In this document: one piece after another, positions 1 to 6,275 of the stretch
Layout: the number at the start of each line of letters is the position of its first letter
How positions within the stretch are numbered: position 1 is the first letter of the stretch
Assembly: GCA_012032555.1 (NCBI GenBank)
Contig: JAAUSR010000035.1
Span: 1 to 50,152, forward strand
DNA from: Thioploca sp.
GTDB taxonomy: Bacteria > Pseudomonadota > Gammaproteobacteria > Beggiatoales > Beggiatoaceae
Reading direction: 5' to 3'
DNA length: 50,152 nt
Program-made: the position numbers and the translations under genes
Notes under the pieces: generated by a model
Told to the model about the DNA's origin: nothing
The model's input: only the letters and a program-made list of their open reading frames with translations
The model's database searches: none

Positions 1-402
1 GTTTGTTGTACTACTTTCCTGATGAGGATAATGGTTCATTCCATTTTTTGCTATGTCAATATTACCCTGGCTCTGTTGCTGTTGTTGTCTACTTTCCTGA
101 TGAGATAATGGTTCATTCCATTTAACGGGGTTAAAATAATCATCTTTAATTAGATTAGCTAATTCAACACATAAATTATCAATAACCATTTTAAGAGAGG
201 AATTAGACATATCGCTGATCATGGTCATACCGCCTGGTAACCACTGCCCAATACCACCTAATTCTGGGTGATTAAATTGAGCCATTTTACCATTACCTTT
301 AATTAAAGCTTGCCACAAGACCATAATAGCATGTTCACTCAATTGGTATTTTTGAGTTAATTCAGTCAGTTGTTGTTGCCATTGAGAGTTGAGTTGTGAC
401 AT
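1..402 (-). CDS. Hypothetical protein, C-terminus cut by window edge
   Basis: An open frame runs from an ATG at 402 to the left edge without a stop (134 codons visible). A good ribosome site (TTAGGAG) lies about 10 bases before the ATG. The N-terminal 90 residues are a compact domain with GGIGQWLPGGMTMISDMSN followed by a helix ending in LCVELANLI. This resembles, from memory, small proteins of gammaproteobacteria often annotated as SHOCT-domain proteins, whose short SHOCT helix would lie beyond the edge. Residues after about 95 become a Gln-rich linker (QQQQQ) containing an imperfect sequence duplication. No enzymatic motif is visible and I cannot assign a function. Existence of the gene is fairly sure; the family is a guess. 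Confidence 0.7.
   Translation of the reverse strand, partial: MSQLNSQWQQQLTELTQKYQLSEHAIMVLWQALIKGNGKMAQFNHPELGGIGQWLPGGMTMISDMSNSSLKMVIDNLCVELANLIKDDYFNPVKWNEPLSHQESRQQQQQSQGNIDIAKNGMNHYPHQESSTTN
11..123. repeat. Imperfect 36-bp direct repeat inside the partial gene
   Basis: Positions 11-46 and 89-123 are the same sequence except for one extra G in the first copy (GATGAGGATAATGG against GATGAGATAATGG). The repeat period is 78 bases. Both copies lie in the Gln-rich tail of the minus-strand gene. The extra base means the two copies are read partly in different frames (KWNEPLSHQES, then KNGMNHYPHQES), returning to the same frame after the indel. It looks like a recent tandem duplication. Confidence 0.8.
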
Positions 403-423
403 GATGACTACTCCTAAGTGTGG

Positions 424-469
424 TCCAATTTAAAATTGGATTAGCAATGTTGCAACCAACAGTTGCAAC
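424..469. promoter_or_regulatory. Operator-like palindromes upstream of the partial gene
   Basis: A perfect 17-base palindrome (TCCAATTTAAAATTGGA, 424-440) begins 22 bases upstream of the start codon at 402. It is followed by two copies of the self-complementary octamer GTTGCAAC (449-456 and 462-469), 13 bases apart. Their place just upstream of a gene with a good ribosome site suggests binding sites for a dimeric regulator. The binding protein is unknown and the function is inferred from position and symmetry only. Confidence 0.4.
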
Positions 470-689
470 GCCGAGTGACACTAAAATCACTACCGAGTTA
501 GTACAAGCAAAATTTGAATTGAAAATTATAGCTGAATAAAGAATTGTAACAAGTTATTGTTATTTTCTGACTAAGGCGTGTTATCAATTATAAAGAGTTG
601 ATAAATTTGAGAAAAAGGCCATCTTATCCTGTGGTAAGCGTCTATGATTAATCCGATTGATTTTATAGAGTTGATAATTGTACAAGGAC

Positions 690-718
690 GCTACGCTTTT
701 GCAATGACAAAGCGCAGC
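690..718. repeat. Hairpin in a local G+C-richer patch
   Basis: GCTACGCTTT (690-699) pairs with AAAGCGCAGC (709-718) with one mismatch and a 9-base loop. The surrounding 680-775 is richer in G+C than its flanks and repeats GCTACG/CGCTAC words. There is no T-run after it on either strand, so it is not a standard terminator. It is probably a remnant of a dispersed repeat. Confidence 0.35.
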
Positions 719-911
719 GAAAAACGCTACGTCGCTGTTAGATATATGATTGACCAACGTGCGCGTAACGCAAGGTCTTCAACTGATATCCTTAATGGTT
801 AGGATAAAAGTCTTTTAATAAAAAATTCTTGATGAATTCTTTACACTTAAAAATTATATCGATAGTAAATCAGTTGACTACCTGAATAAATGCCCAGATA
901 AATGGGAAAAA

Positions 912-1003
912 TAGGAAAAAAAGCGGCGGGAAATAGGAAAAAGTCACAGTAACTTAGGAAAAATTCCTATTCTTTGAGTTATCATCAAGACTGATTAGGA
1001 AAT
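912..1003 (+). repeat. Phased TAGGAAAAA direct repeats
   Basis: TAGGAAAAA occurs at 912-920, 934-942 and 955-963, and a shorter TAGGAAAT at 996-1003. Spacings are 22, 21 and 41 bases, close to whole turns of the helix. An inverted TTCCTA directly follows the third copy (964-969). Such phased direct repeats resemble a protein-binding array (iterons or an operator array), but no replication gene is nearby. Confidence 0.5.
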
Positions 1004-1023
1004 AATCCAATTTATTATAACAA

Positions 1024-1172
1024 GTGTTCTATCAGAGCGAATCGCTCGGTGACATTGCGTAAACAGTAGGATGACGGGGTTAGCGGTATTTTCTTCATGG
1101 CGCCCTCTACTTTACAACTCTATCAAAAATTGCTTGAGTAAATCGAAAACCGGACTTTCCCATGGCCAATAA
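1024..1172 (-). pseudogene. Deleted partial copy of the methylguanine methyltransferase gene
   Basis: Bases 1024-1054 match 3461-3491 (the codons around the active-site PCHR of the intact gene at 3354-3926). Bases 1054-1172 match 3882-4000 (its first 45 coding bases plus the upstream region) with two differences that I see, at 1075 and 1111. The 391 bases between are missing, which also breaks the frame: the start MKKIPLTPSSYCLRN is followed by an out-of-frame tail. The ribosome site AGAGGG and ATG (1098) are retained. It is a non-functional duplicate with an internal deletion. Confidence 0.85.
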
Positions 1173-1182
1173 AGAGTAATAC

Positions 1183-1291
1183 CTCGTTACCAAGTTTTAT
1201 TTGATAATGCTTAAGTATCAAGCTCTGCTTAGCGAGATGGACGAAGCTAAGCTTTTTCAGCAGATATTACCATGCAGAGCTTGGTAGCGAG
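1183..1291. repeat. Foldback (MITE-like) element, family A
   Basis: The ends CTCGTTACCAAG (1183-1194) and CTTGGTAGCGAG (1280-1291) are inverted repeats matching at 11 of 12 positions. The interior (ATAATGCTTAAGTATCA, then GCGAGATGGACGAAGC and CAGCAGATA) is similar to 3237-3320, so at least two copies exist here. It has no coding capacity. CTCGTTACCAAG-type ends are, as I recall, common in intergenic repeats of Beggiatoa-like genomes. Confidence 0.65.
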
Positions 1292-1341
1292 AAAATTAAC
1301 AATTTCAGACATAGTATTAAATTAGATTATCATTTTTAGTT

Positions 1342-1482
1342 GTCTGAATCAGAATTTACCAAAATGTCTGAATCAGAATTAACCAAATTAGAGAATTTTC
1401 CAAATGTCCCACTAAATTATTTTGAAAATTTTAAAATTGGGTTAATTCTGATTCAGACATTTTGGTAAATTCTGATTCAAAC
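1342..1482. repeat. Long inverted repeat in front of the GxxExxY gene
   Basis: Arms of 43 bases (1342-1384 and 1440-1482) are complementary at 42 positions, separated by a 55-base A+T-rich spacer. Each arm contains two copies of the unit GTCTGAATCAGAATT, so it is also an internal direct repeat. The right arm ends 19 bases before the start codon at 1502. In RNA this would form a very stable hairpin as part of the 5' leader; in DNA it could extrude as a cruciform or act as an element end. Confidence 0.8.
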
Positions 1483-1501
1483 ATGAGACCATAATAAAAC
1501 G

Positions 1502-1849
1502 ATGATAAAAGACTGTCTTACCTACACTATTATCGGTTGTGCCATGAAAGTACACAATACTTTAGGACCGGGATTTCAAGAAATCATCTACCAACGTTGT
1601 CTCGCCATCGAGTTGGAAAGAGCAGGACTCTCATTTGCGCGGGAACCGGAACAGAAAATTTACTACGAAGGAATTGAAGTTGGAACTCGTCGTGCAGACT
1701 TCGTGGTAGGAAACCAAGTTGTGGTAGAAATAAAAGCGTTAACAAATTTAGAAAAAGTCCACCTCGCTCAAGCTAAGAATTACGTTATTGCTTACCGTTT
1801 CGCCAAGGGTTTATTAATTTTGGAGCGCAAAGCCTTCAATACAATTTGA
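1502..1849 (+). CDS. GxxExxY protein (PD-(D/E)XK-like), C-terminus probably frameshifted
   Basis: The protein starts with IIGCAMKVHNTLGPGFQEIIY, the diagnostic N-terminal motif of the GxxExxY family (here GPGFQEIIY), and has RRADFVV and VVVEIKAL, the D...ExK core of a PD-(D/E)XK nuclease fold. Family members normally end with INFG, a short SLQ-type stretch and a basic tail. Here the frame ends LLILERKAFNTI, but a one-base shift near 1811-1813 restores INFGAQSLQYNLIF and a stop at 1882-1884. The gene therefore most likely lost one T in the GGGTTTATT run, either truly or by sequencing error. No ribosome site is evident before the ATG. The cellular role of the family is unknown; it is often found near repeats. 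Confidence 0.8.
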   Translation: MIKDCLTYTIIGCAMKVHNTLGPGFQEIIYQRCLAIELERAGLSFAREPEQKIYYEGIEVGTRRADFVVGNQVVVEIKALTNLEKVHLAQAKNYVIAYRFAKGLLILERKAFNTI

Positions 1850-1947
1850 TATTTAATCCTAAATACAACAATAGTAAAGCGTAGGGGGCGTAAAAAAAGC
1901 GTCATGTACCTTTTGCAAGGCTAGTGTAAACACTGCGTTTATACACC

Positions 1948-2367
1948 TTAAGCGCTGTCTTGCCTTTTGACCAGATCAATAATCTCTTTCAATTGTACAA
2001 TTTCTTCTTTGAGATAACCGATTTCTTTCTCCTGTTGTTGGATGATCAGGTGGGATTTTTCTAATTCATGTTTGAGTTCAACGGATTCTGTTACCGAAAC
2101 ATCCGCCAAATAGTTAATTTGATGATGGTGGGCATAGTAATATCTTCCAGCAAAATGAAAAACATTCTTTTCATTTAAGTCGAATAATTCAGCCAAATCG
2201 ACGCCTAAAACATCAACAATTTGTTGCAGCCGCGAAAGTGTAACATCGGTTTCGCCGCGCTCAATTTTAGCGTAACCATTGACTGACAAGCCTAACCGAT
2301 TGGCCATCTCCTCTTGTGACCAATTCTTAAATGAACGCATAAATCTAATTTTTTCATACAGTTCCAT
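1948..2367 (-). CDS. Xre-family HTH transcriptional regulator with C-terminal coiled coil
   Basis: Residues 5-62 form a Cro/C1-type helix-turn-helix (WSQEEMANRLGLSVNGYAKIERGETDV is the recognition region). Residues 63-95 are a linker rich in Tyr and His, and residues 96-133 are a heptad-patterned coiled coil (LEKSHLIIQQQEKEI), likely for dimerisation. A ribosome site (TTAGGG) precedes the ATG at 2367. It stands alone, divergent from the exported Cys-rich protein at 2555, and may regulate either itself or that gene. DNA-binding function is well supported; the target is unknown. Confidence 0.85.
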   Translation of the reverse strand: MELYEKIRFMRSFKNWSQEEMANRLGLSVNGYAKIERGETDVTLSRLQQIVDVLGVDLAELFDLNEKNVFHFAGRYYYAHHHQINYLADVSVTESVELKHELEKSHLIIQQQEKEIGYLKEEIVQLKEIIDLVKRQDSA

Positions 2368-2554
2368 AAAAACACCCTAACAGTGGGTCAAATAGCAATT
2401 GGGGGTGGATGGATTGTTATAGAGATTTTTTTTAGTCTAGCAAAGTTTTTGAGGGAAAGTGCAAAATTTTTTTGCTGGTGCTAAGAAGAATATGCGCCGA
2501 TTCTTTCATAACTTCCAGGTAATGAAATTTCACTACACTTTAAAAAGAGGAAAA

Positions 2555-3007
2555 ATGCGAATGTTAAATAAATTGTTATTGAGCGCCTTGGTGTTAATGT
2601 TGAATTATACGACGGCTTATGCTTGGGTAGACTGTGATAAAAAAGGTGGTTGTGTACCGGATGCGATATTTACCATTGACGGAATTGATCAGCTTAAAGG
2701 TCGGTTATGGGTTGGAAAAGATCCGAGTCCCATTAAACCACAGGAGTGTACACCAATAGATTGGAAAGGAACCTGCAAAATTGATACATTGAGTTTAGGT
2801 GTAGGAGAGTATTATGCTAAGGTTTCGTTTGGAGTAACGGCTTCTTTCTGTGATTGTGACAATTGTGATTGTATACGACCCAGATTCCATTGTGATTATT
2901 CTGGAGAAATTCGTTTTTATTTTGATGGATTATACCAAGTAAATGAGAAGATTCCACTTAGTGCAAGGTGCTATTGGTTGGATGAAGTAGATACACCAGC
3001 CAAGTAG
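2555..3007 (+). CDS. Small exported Cys-rich hypothetical protein
   Basis: The start chosen is the ATG at 2555, preceded by AAGAGG at a good distance; an upstream GTG at 2459 would add 32 residues with no ribosome site and push the signal peptide inward. Residues 1-23 form a signal peptide (MRMLNKLLLSALVLMLNYT, cleavage after TAYA). The mature part of about 127 residues carries ten cysteines, including CDCDNCDC, so disulfide bonding in the periplasm or outside the cell is likely. No known domain is recognised. The gene is divergent from the Xre regulator and followed directly by a foldback element. Confidence 0.65.
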   Translation: MRMLNKLLLSALVLMLNYTTAYAWVDCDKKGGCVPDAIFTIDGIDQLKGRLWVGKDPSPIKPQECTPIDWKGTCKIDTLSLGVGEYYAKVSFGVTASFCDCDNCDCIRPRFHCDYSGEIRFYFDGLYQVNEKIPLSARCYWLDEVDTPAK

Positions 3008-3035
3008 GGTGGGCAACGTCTTTCTCTTTTCTCTC

Positions 3036-3227
3036 GTTCCCACGCTCCGGCGTCATTGCCATTAAGTTAAGAAAAATTGCGCCCCTCCTTGGTAAGGAGG
3101 GGCTGGGGGTGGTTAAAAAAGTTAATTTTATTCAATCTCTTAATTACACCCCCAACCCCCCTCCCTTGGTAAGGGAGGGGGAGAATTCGGCTTAACTTAA
3201 TAGCAGTGACGCTCCCGCGTGGGAATG
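3036..3227. repeat. Foldback (MITE-like) element, family B, complete copy
   Basis: Outer arms GTTCCCACGCTCCGG... (3036-3071) and its inverted partner ending GCGTGGGAATG (3191-3227) are complementary over most of about 36 bases, including the shared TTAAGTTAAG. Inner arms (CCCTCCTTGGTAAGGAGGGG at 3083-3102 with GGGGGTGG after it, and the inverse at 3146-3181) pair as well. The whole 192 bases is thus a nested palindrome. It sits between two convergent genes and starts 28 bases after a stop codon. A second copy begins at 50031. Confidence 0.8.
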
Positions 3228-3230
3228 CCT

Positions 3231-3320
3231 ACTGGGTAATGCTTTAGTATCAAACTCAGCTTGGCGAGATAGATGAAGCCTTCTTCAGCAGACACAACTA
3301 AGCAAAGTTTAGTAACAAGC
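3231..3320. repeat. Degenerate family A repeat
   Basis: TAATGCTTTAGTATCAA, GCGAGATAGATGAAGC and TTCAGCAGACA follow the same order as in the foldback element at 1183-1291, at roughly 70% identity by eye. The terminal inverted repeats are mostly lost. It directly abuts the family B element, so the two families are inserted next to each other between the Cys-rich protein and the methyltransferase gene. Confidence 0.55.
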
Positions 3321-3353
3321 CACCCTATCAATTCATGACACCCCCTAAATCTT

Positions 3354-3926
3354 TCAATAAAATAAATTCTTAGTTGCGACTTGCCCATTATCATCAAAAC
3401 TGATACCTTCCATTTTCAGCAATGCCCGCTTTATTTCCAAACCACCTTGATATCCACCAGGTGTTCTATCAGAGCGAATCGCTCGGTGACAAGGAATTAT
3501 TATAGGAAAAGGATTATTGGCTAAAGCCGTACCAACAGCCCGGGCGCCATTACTCATGCCAAGGTATTTGGCGATTCGCTGGTAGGTACTCACATGCCCC
3601 CGAGGAATTCCATGTTCAGCGCGTAAAACTTTTTGCTGAAAAGGTGAGCACCAATCCAAGCAAACAATATCTAAAGAGAAGTAAATATCGGCTCCAGTTA
3701 AGAACGCTAATATTTGCTCAGCAACGACATCAATCTCAGCACACGAAGCAGAAATGCAGTAGGGAAATGAAGTTTTAAGCCACTGTCCAGCGGAGTAATC
3801 CGAATTGGAAAGTAAGACGCGCAAAATTTTTGGCTGTTCTCGATAAACTGACCAAAGTATAGCTATCTCACCAAACAAGGTATTGCGTAAACAGTAGGAT
3901 GATGGGGTTAGCGGTATTTTCTTCAT
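3354..3926 (-). CDS. ogt: Methylated-DNA--protein-cysteine methyltransferase
   Basis: This protein removes alkyl groups from O6-alkylguanine in DNA by stoichiometric transfer to its own cysteine. The C-terminal domain (about 85-175) has the helix-turn-helix GHVSTYQRIAKYLG, the Asn hinge region (ANNPFPII) and the active site PCHRAIRSD with Cys146. The N-terminal domain is present but divergent. At 190 aa it matches the Ogt/MGMT length without an AdaA part. The ATG at 3926 has AGAGGG upstream. A small broken gene ends 13 bases upstream. Part of this locus is duplicated at 1024-1172. The symbol ogt is used by length and lack of other Ada domains. Confidence 0.9.
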   Translation of the reverse strand: MKKIPLTPSSYCLRNTLFGEIAILWSVYREQPKILRVLLSNSDYSAGQWLKTSFPYCISASCAEIDVVAEQILAFLTGADIYFSLDIVCLDWCSPFQQKVLRAEHGIPRGHVSTYQRIAKYLGMSNGARAVGTALANNPFPIIIPCHRAIRSDRTPGGYQGGLEIKRALLKMEGISFDDNGQVATKNLFY

Positions 3927-3939
3927 GGCGCCCTCTACC

Positions 3940-4174
3940 TTACAACTCTATCAAAAATTGCTTGAGTAAATCGAAAACCGGACTTTCCCATGGCCAATAA
4001 CCGGCTTCGGCAGCTTCTGCTAACCGTTTATCTGGTTCATTTTGCGAAGATAACCACGCATGAACTTTTGTTTGGTGTAAACAAACGTTGCTCATCGATA
4101 CCTTCACCTATCAACAATTTAGTTTTGTTAAGGCGTTGTGGATTACAAGGTTGAGATGGCGTAATATTAACCAT
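3940..4174 (-). pseudogene. Remnant of a DUF3226-like gene
   Basis: Two fragments in different frames recall the two ends of a DUF3226 protein. The 5' part from an ATG at 4174 reads NKTKLLIGEGIDEQRLF, like the N-terminal KLLVEGKDDxxFF motif. The 3' part (ATG at 4095, 51 codons) reads TKVHAWLSSQ, then AEAAEAGYWPWESPVFDLL and LKQFLIEL, like the typical C-terminal AAxxGYWDFDxPxLxxLxxFL. The centre of the gene is missing and the frames do not join. The last fragment alone (3940-4095) could be translated ahead of the methyltransferase gene. Assignment rests on remembered family motifs. Confidence 0.55.
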
Positions 4175-4423
4175 TAGCGCATCTCCCAATTCATCTCCAT
4201 AGAAGTTTGGATGGATTTAAGTTTTATGCCGGTATTTAAAGCGATAATAGTTATCACTTTCATGTGGCTTTACCTTGAGCCGTTGTGGATCAATTGAGCC
4301 ACTGATAAGTTTCACGCATTACCGTTACCAGTTTTTTCATCATTGGAAAAATTTAACACCACATACCAGCCAGGAGGAACTTAGTATGTTCCTTACTCAA
4401 AACTTCCAGATGCTTAATAAAGT
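4175..4423 (-). other. Coding-like debris upstream of the DUF3226 remnant
   Basis: Minus-strand frames give short protein-like stretches interrupted by stops and shifts, such as FIKHLEVLSKEHTKFLLAGMW and, in another frame, PGWYVVLNFSNDEKTGNG. They recall the end of an ATPase or nuclease-like protein but no family can be named. No intact gene is present between the DUF29 gene and the DUF3226 remnant. Confidence 0.35.
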
Positions 4424-4861
4424 TTAGATTATAGGTGGCTGAAGTAGAATTAACTTTAAAGCCTGTTGCTCAATTTGGAAACGATCAACCAACTGTCCTA
4501 ATTGTTCATCTTCATAAATTCCTTCAAAGGCTTTGGGGACAGCATTCTTAAATGCCACGGGATAAGTTTCAGTAATGATTACTTGAAGTTCTTTTACAGT
4601 TAAGTAATAACCACCGGATTTATAGCGTTTATTGATCCACTGAATTTCCTTTACGGAATTATAAATAGATAAATTCCACGAGCGAGTGGTTTTGCTAGCC
4701 GAGTGTTGTTTAATTAAATGCATGAGGAGGAGAATGATAAAGCGACGTACTTGGTTAATTTTATCATCCTTACTTATTTCTTCCATTTCTCTTAATAGAA
4801 CGAGTGCGTCAGCATAATGTTGCTGTTCTAAACCGGCTCTTAATTCCAACAATTTTTCCAT
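4424..4861 (-). CDS. DUF29-family protein
   Basis: The 145-aa protein has the pattern I recall for DUF29: an N-terminal helix with LLELRAGLEQQHYADALVLL, then LLLMHLIKQHSASKTTRSW and the helix continuing IYNSVKEIQ, and a C-terminal segment KELQVIITETYPVAFKNAV. The family is a helical protein of unknown function, frequent in cyanobacteria and large sulfur bacteria. A ribosome site (GGAG) lies 8 bases before the ATG. It lies upstream of broken genes in the accessory zone, with no obvious partner. Confidence 0.7.
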   Translation of the reverse strand: MEKLLELRAGLEQQHYADALVLLREMEEISKDDKINQVRRFIILLLMHLIKQHSASKTTRSWNLSIYNSVKEIQWINKRYKSGGYYLTVKELQVIITETYPVAFKNAVPKAFEGIYEDEQLGQLVDRFQIEQQALKLILLQPPII

Positions 4862-5117
4862 TAGGGTGCTCCAAAGTTAGGTGGGAAATATTAGCGTTCT
4901 GGTAAAATAGACCTAATTTATCTCTTAATCATTTCAGTTTGATGACAATATTTGGGTTTTGAAGAAAGAATTAGAGGCAGTCATCATCATTATTTTAGGA
5001 GCACTACTTGTATACGAAACAAACTGCAATTAATTGATATGTTTATTAGTACCATTAGTTTCTAAAAAAAAACTGATGGTGATGAAAAGTAGCACAAAAA
5101 TTACTGATCGTTGCTTG

Positions 5118-6275
5118 CTAAGAATGACATCGAGGAAAACACACATAAAACTGGCTGCCTTTACCTTCTTCACTAGTCACTGTTATCGTACCCTGATTTT
5201 TTTCGATAAATTCTTTACATAAAATTAGTCCTAAGCCGGTGCCACTTTCTCCATGAGTCCCTTTAGTGGTATGACTCACCTCAATCCGAAAAAGCTTATC
5301 AAGAACTTCTGCAGTCATACCGATGCCGGTATCCGCTATTAATATCTCAAGGTAATTACCTTTTTCTTGAACAGAAACGGTTATTTCGCCTTGTTCTGGT
5401 GTGAATTTGATGGCATTAGAAAGTAAATTGCGAATAATTGTCGTTAGCATACGTTCATCAGCAAAAACCGTCTGTTTACTATCTATAGTGGAAGAAAACT
5501 GGATTTGTTTAGCGGTGACTTGGTTGTGTAATAATTTAATATTACCATCGACTACACTTTTTAAATTTAAGTGCATGGGCGTAATTTCCATTCGACCGGT
5601 TTGTGACCTTGACCAATCGAGTAAATTAGTTAATAAATTCAAACCTTGCTTGGATAACTGAAAAATATGATCAATACATTCTTCCCGTTGTTTGTCATTT
5701 AATGATCGATTTTTATCTACTAATAATGAAGCAAAACCAATTAGCCCACTAAATGGATTCATTAAATCATGCGAAATAATAGAAAAAAATTTATCTTTGG
5801 TGAAATTAGCTTGTTTTAACTCTTCGACTTTGTGAGCGAGTTCCTTTTTGGCTACACTTAATTCCGTAATCCTTTGCTTGAGATTTTCTTTGGCCATTTT
5901 AAGCTCAAGATGGGTATCCACTCGGGTAATTAATTCTTTACTATTAAAAGGCTTAGTAATGTAATCAACGGCGCCTAGCTCCAAGCCAGCAATCACGTTA
6001 TCTTTTTCTGCCTTAGCGGTTAAGAAAATAATTGGAATGTCGGCAAAATTTTCATCTTGCTTTAACTGTTTACAAACCGCAAAACCATCCAAATCCGGCA
6101 TCATAACATCCAGTAAAATAAGATCAGGTTGTTTATCGTAGATCGCTTTTAAAGCATGAACACCACTTTGAGCAAACAGTAACCGATGATTGCTTTTTTT
6201 CAGAATATTTCCGACTAAAGCGAGATTATCAGGATTGTCATCAACAATTAAGATCACTTGTTCTTTATTCATCAA
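5118..6275 (-). CDS. Response regulator-histidine kinase (REC-HisKA-HATPase)
   Basis: A cytoplasmic kinase of 385 aa. The N-terminal receiver domain (6-125) has VDDN and the phosphoacceptor Asp56 (LILLDVMMPD) with Lys in TKPF. A short coiled coil (130-158) leads to the HisKA dimer domain with the phosphorylated His in ISHDLMNPFSG, and a full HATPase domain (N box NLLSNAIKFT, G1 DTGIGM, G2 GTGLGL). There is no membrane segment or output domain. Its start overlaps the end of the preceding kinase gene by 4 bases, so the two are translationally coupled and the receiver may accept phosphate from that kinase. Confidence 0.9.
   Translation of the reverse strand: MMNKEQVILIVDDNPDNLALVGNILKKSNHRLLFAQSGVHALKAIYDKQPDLILLDVMMPDLDGFAVCKQLKQDENFADIPIIFLTAKAEKDNVIAGLELGAVDYITKPFNSKELITRVDTHLELKMAKENLKQRITELSVAKKELAHKVEELKQANFTKDKFFSIISHDLMNPFSGLIGFASLLVDKNRSLNDKQREECIDHIFQLSKQGLNLLTNLLDWSRSQTGRMEITPMHLNLKSVVDGNIKLLHNQVTAKQIQFSSTIDSKQTVFADERMLTTIIRNLLSNAIKFTPEQGEITVSVQEKGNYLEILIADTGIGMTAEVLDKLFRIEVSHTTKGTHGESGTGLGLILCKEFIEKNQGTITVTSEEGKGSQFYVCFPRCHS

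Larger units (their letters stand above)
403..1501. other. Gene-free, repeat-rich 1.1-kb region
   Basis: No convincing gene is visible on either strand. The stretch holds, in order, operator-like palindromes (424-469), a G+C-richer hairpin (690-718), a phased TAGGAAAAA array (912-1003), a deleted copy of part of the methylguanine methyltransferase gene (1024-1172), a foldback element (1183-1291) and a long inverted repeat (1342-1482). Short duplications such as AGAGTTGATAA at about 594 and 666 are also present. The region reads as accumulated insertions and decayed sequence. Confidence 0.7.

Noticed and set aside
3197-3397. 66-codon minus-strand open frame
   Set aside because: It runs through foldback repeats into the 3' end of the methyltransferase gene in another frame, with no ribosome site.
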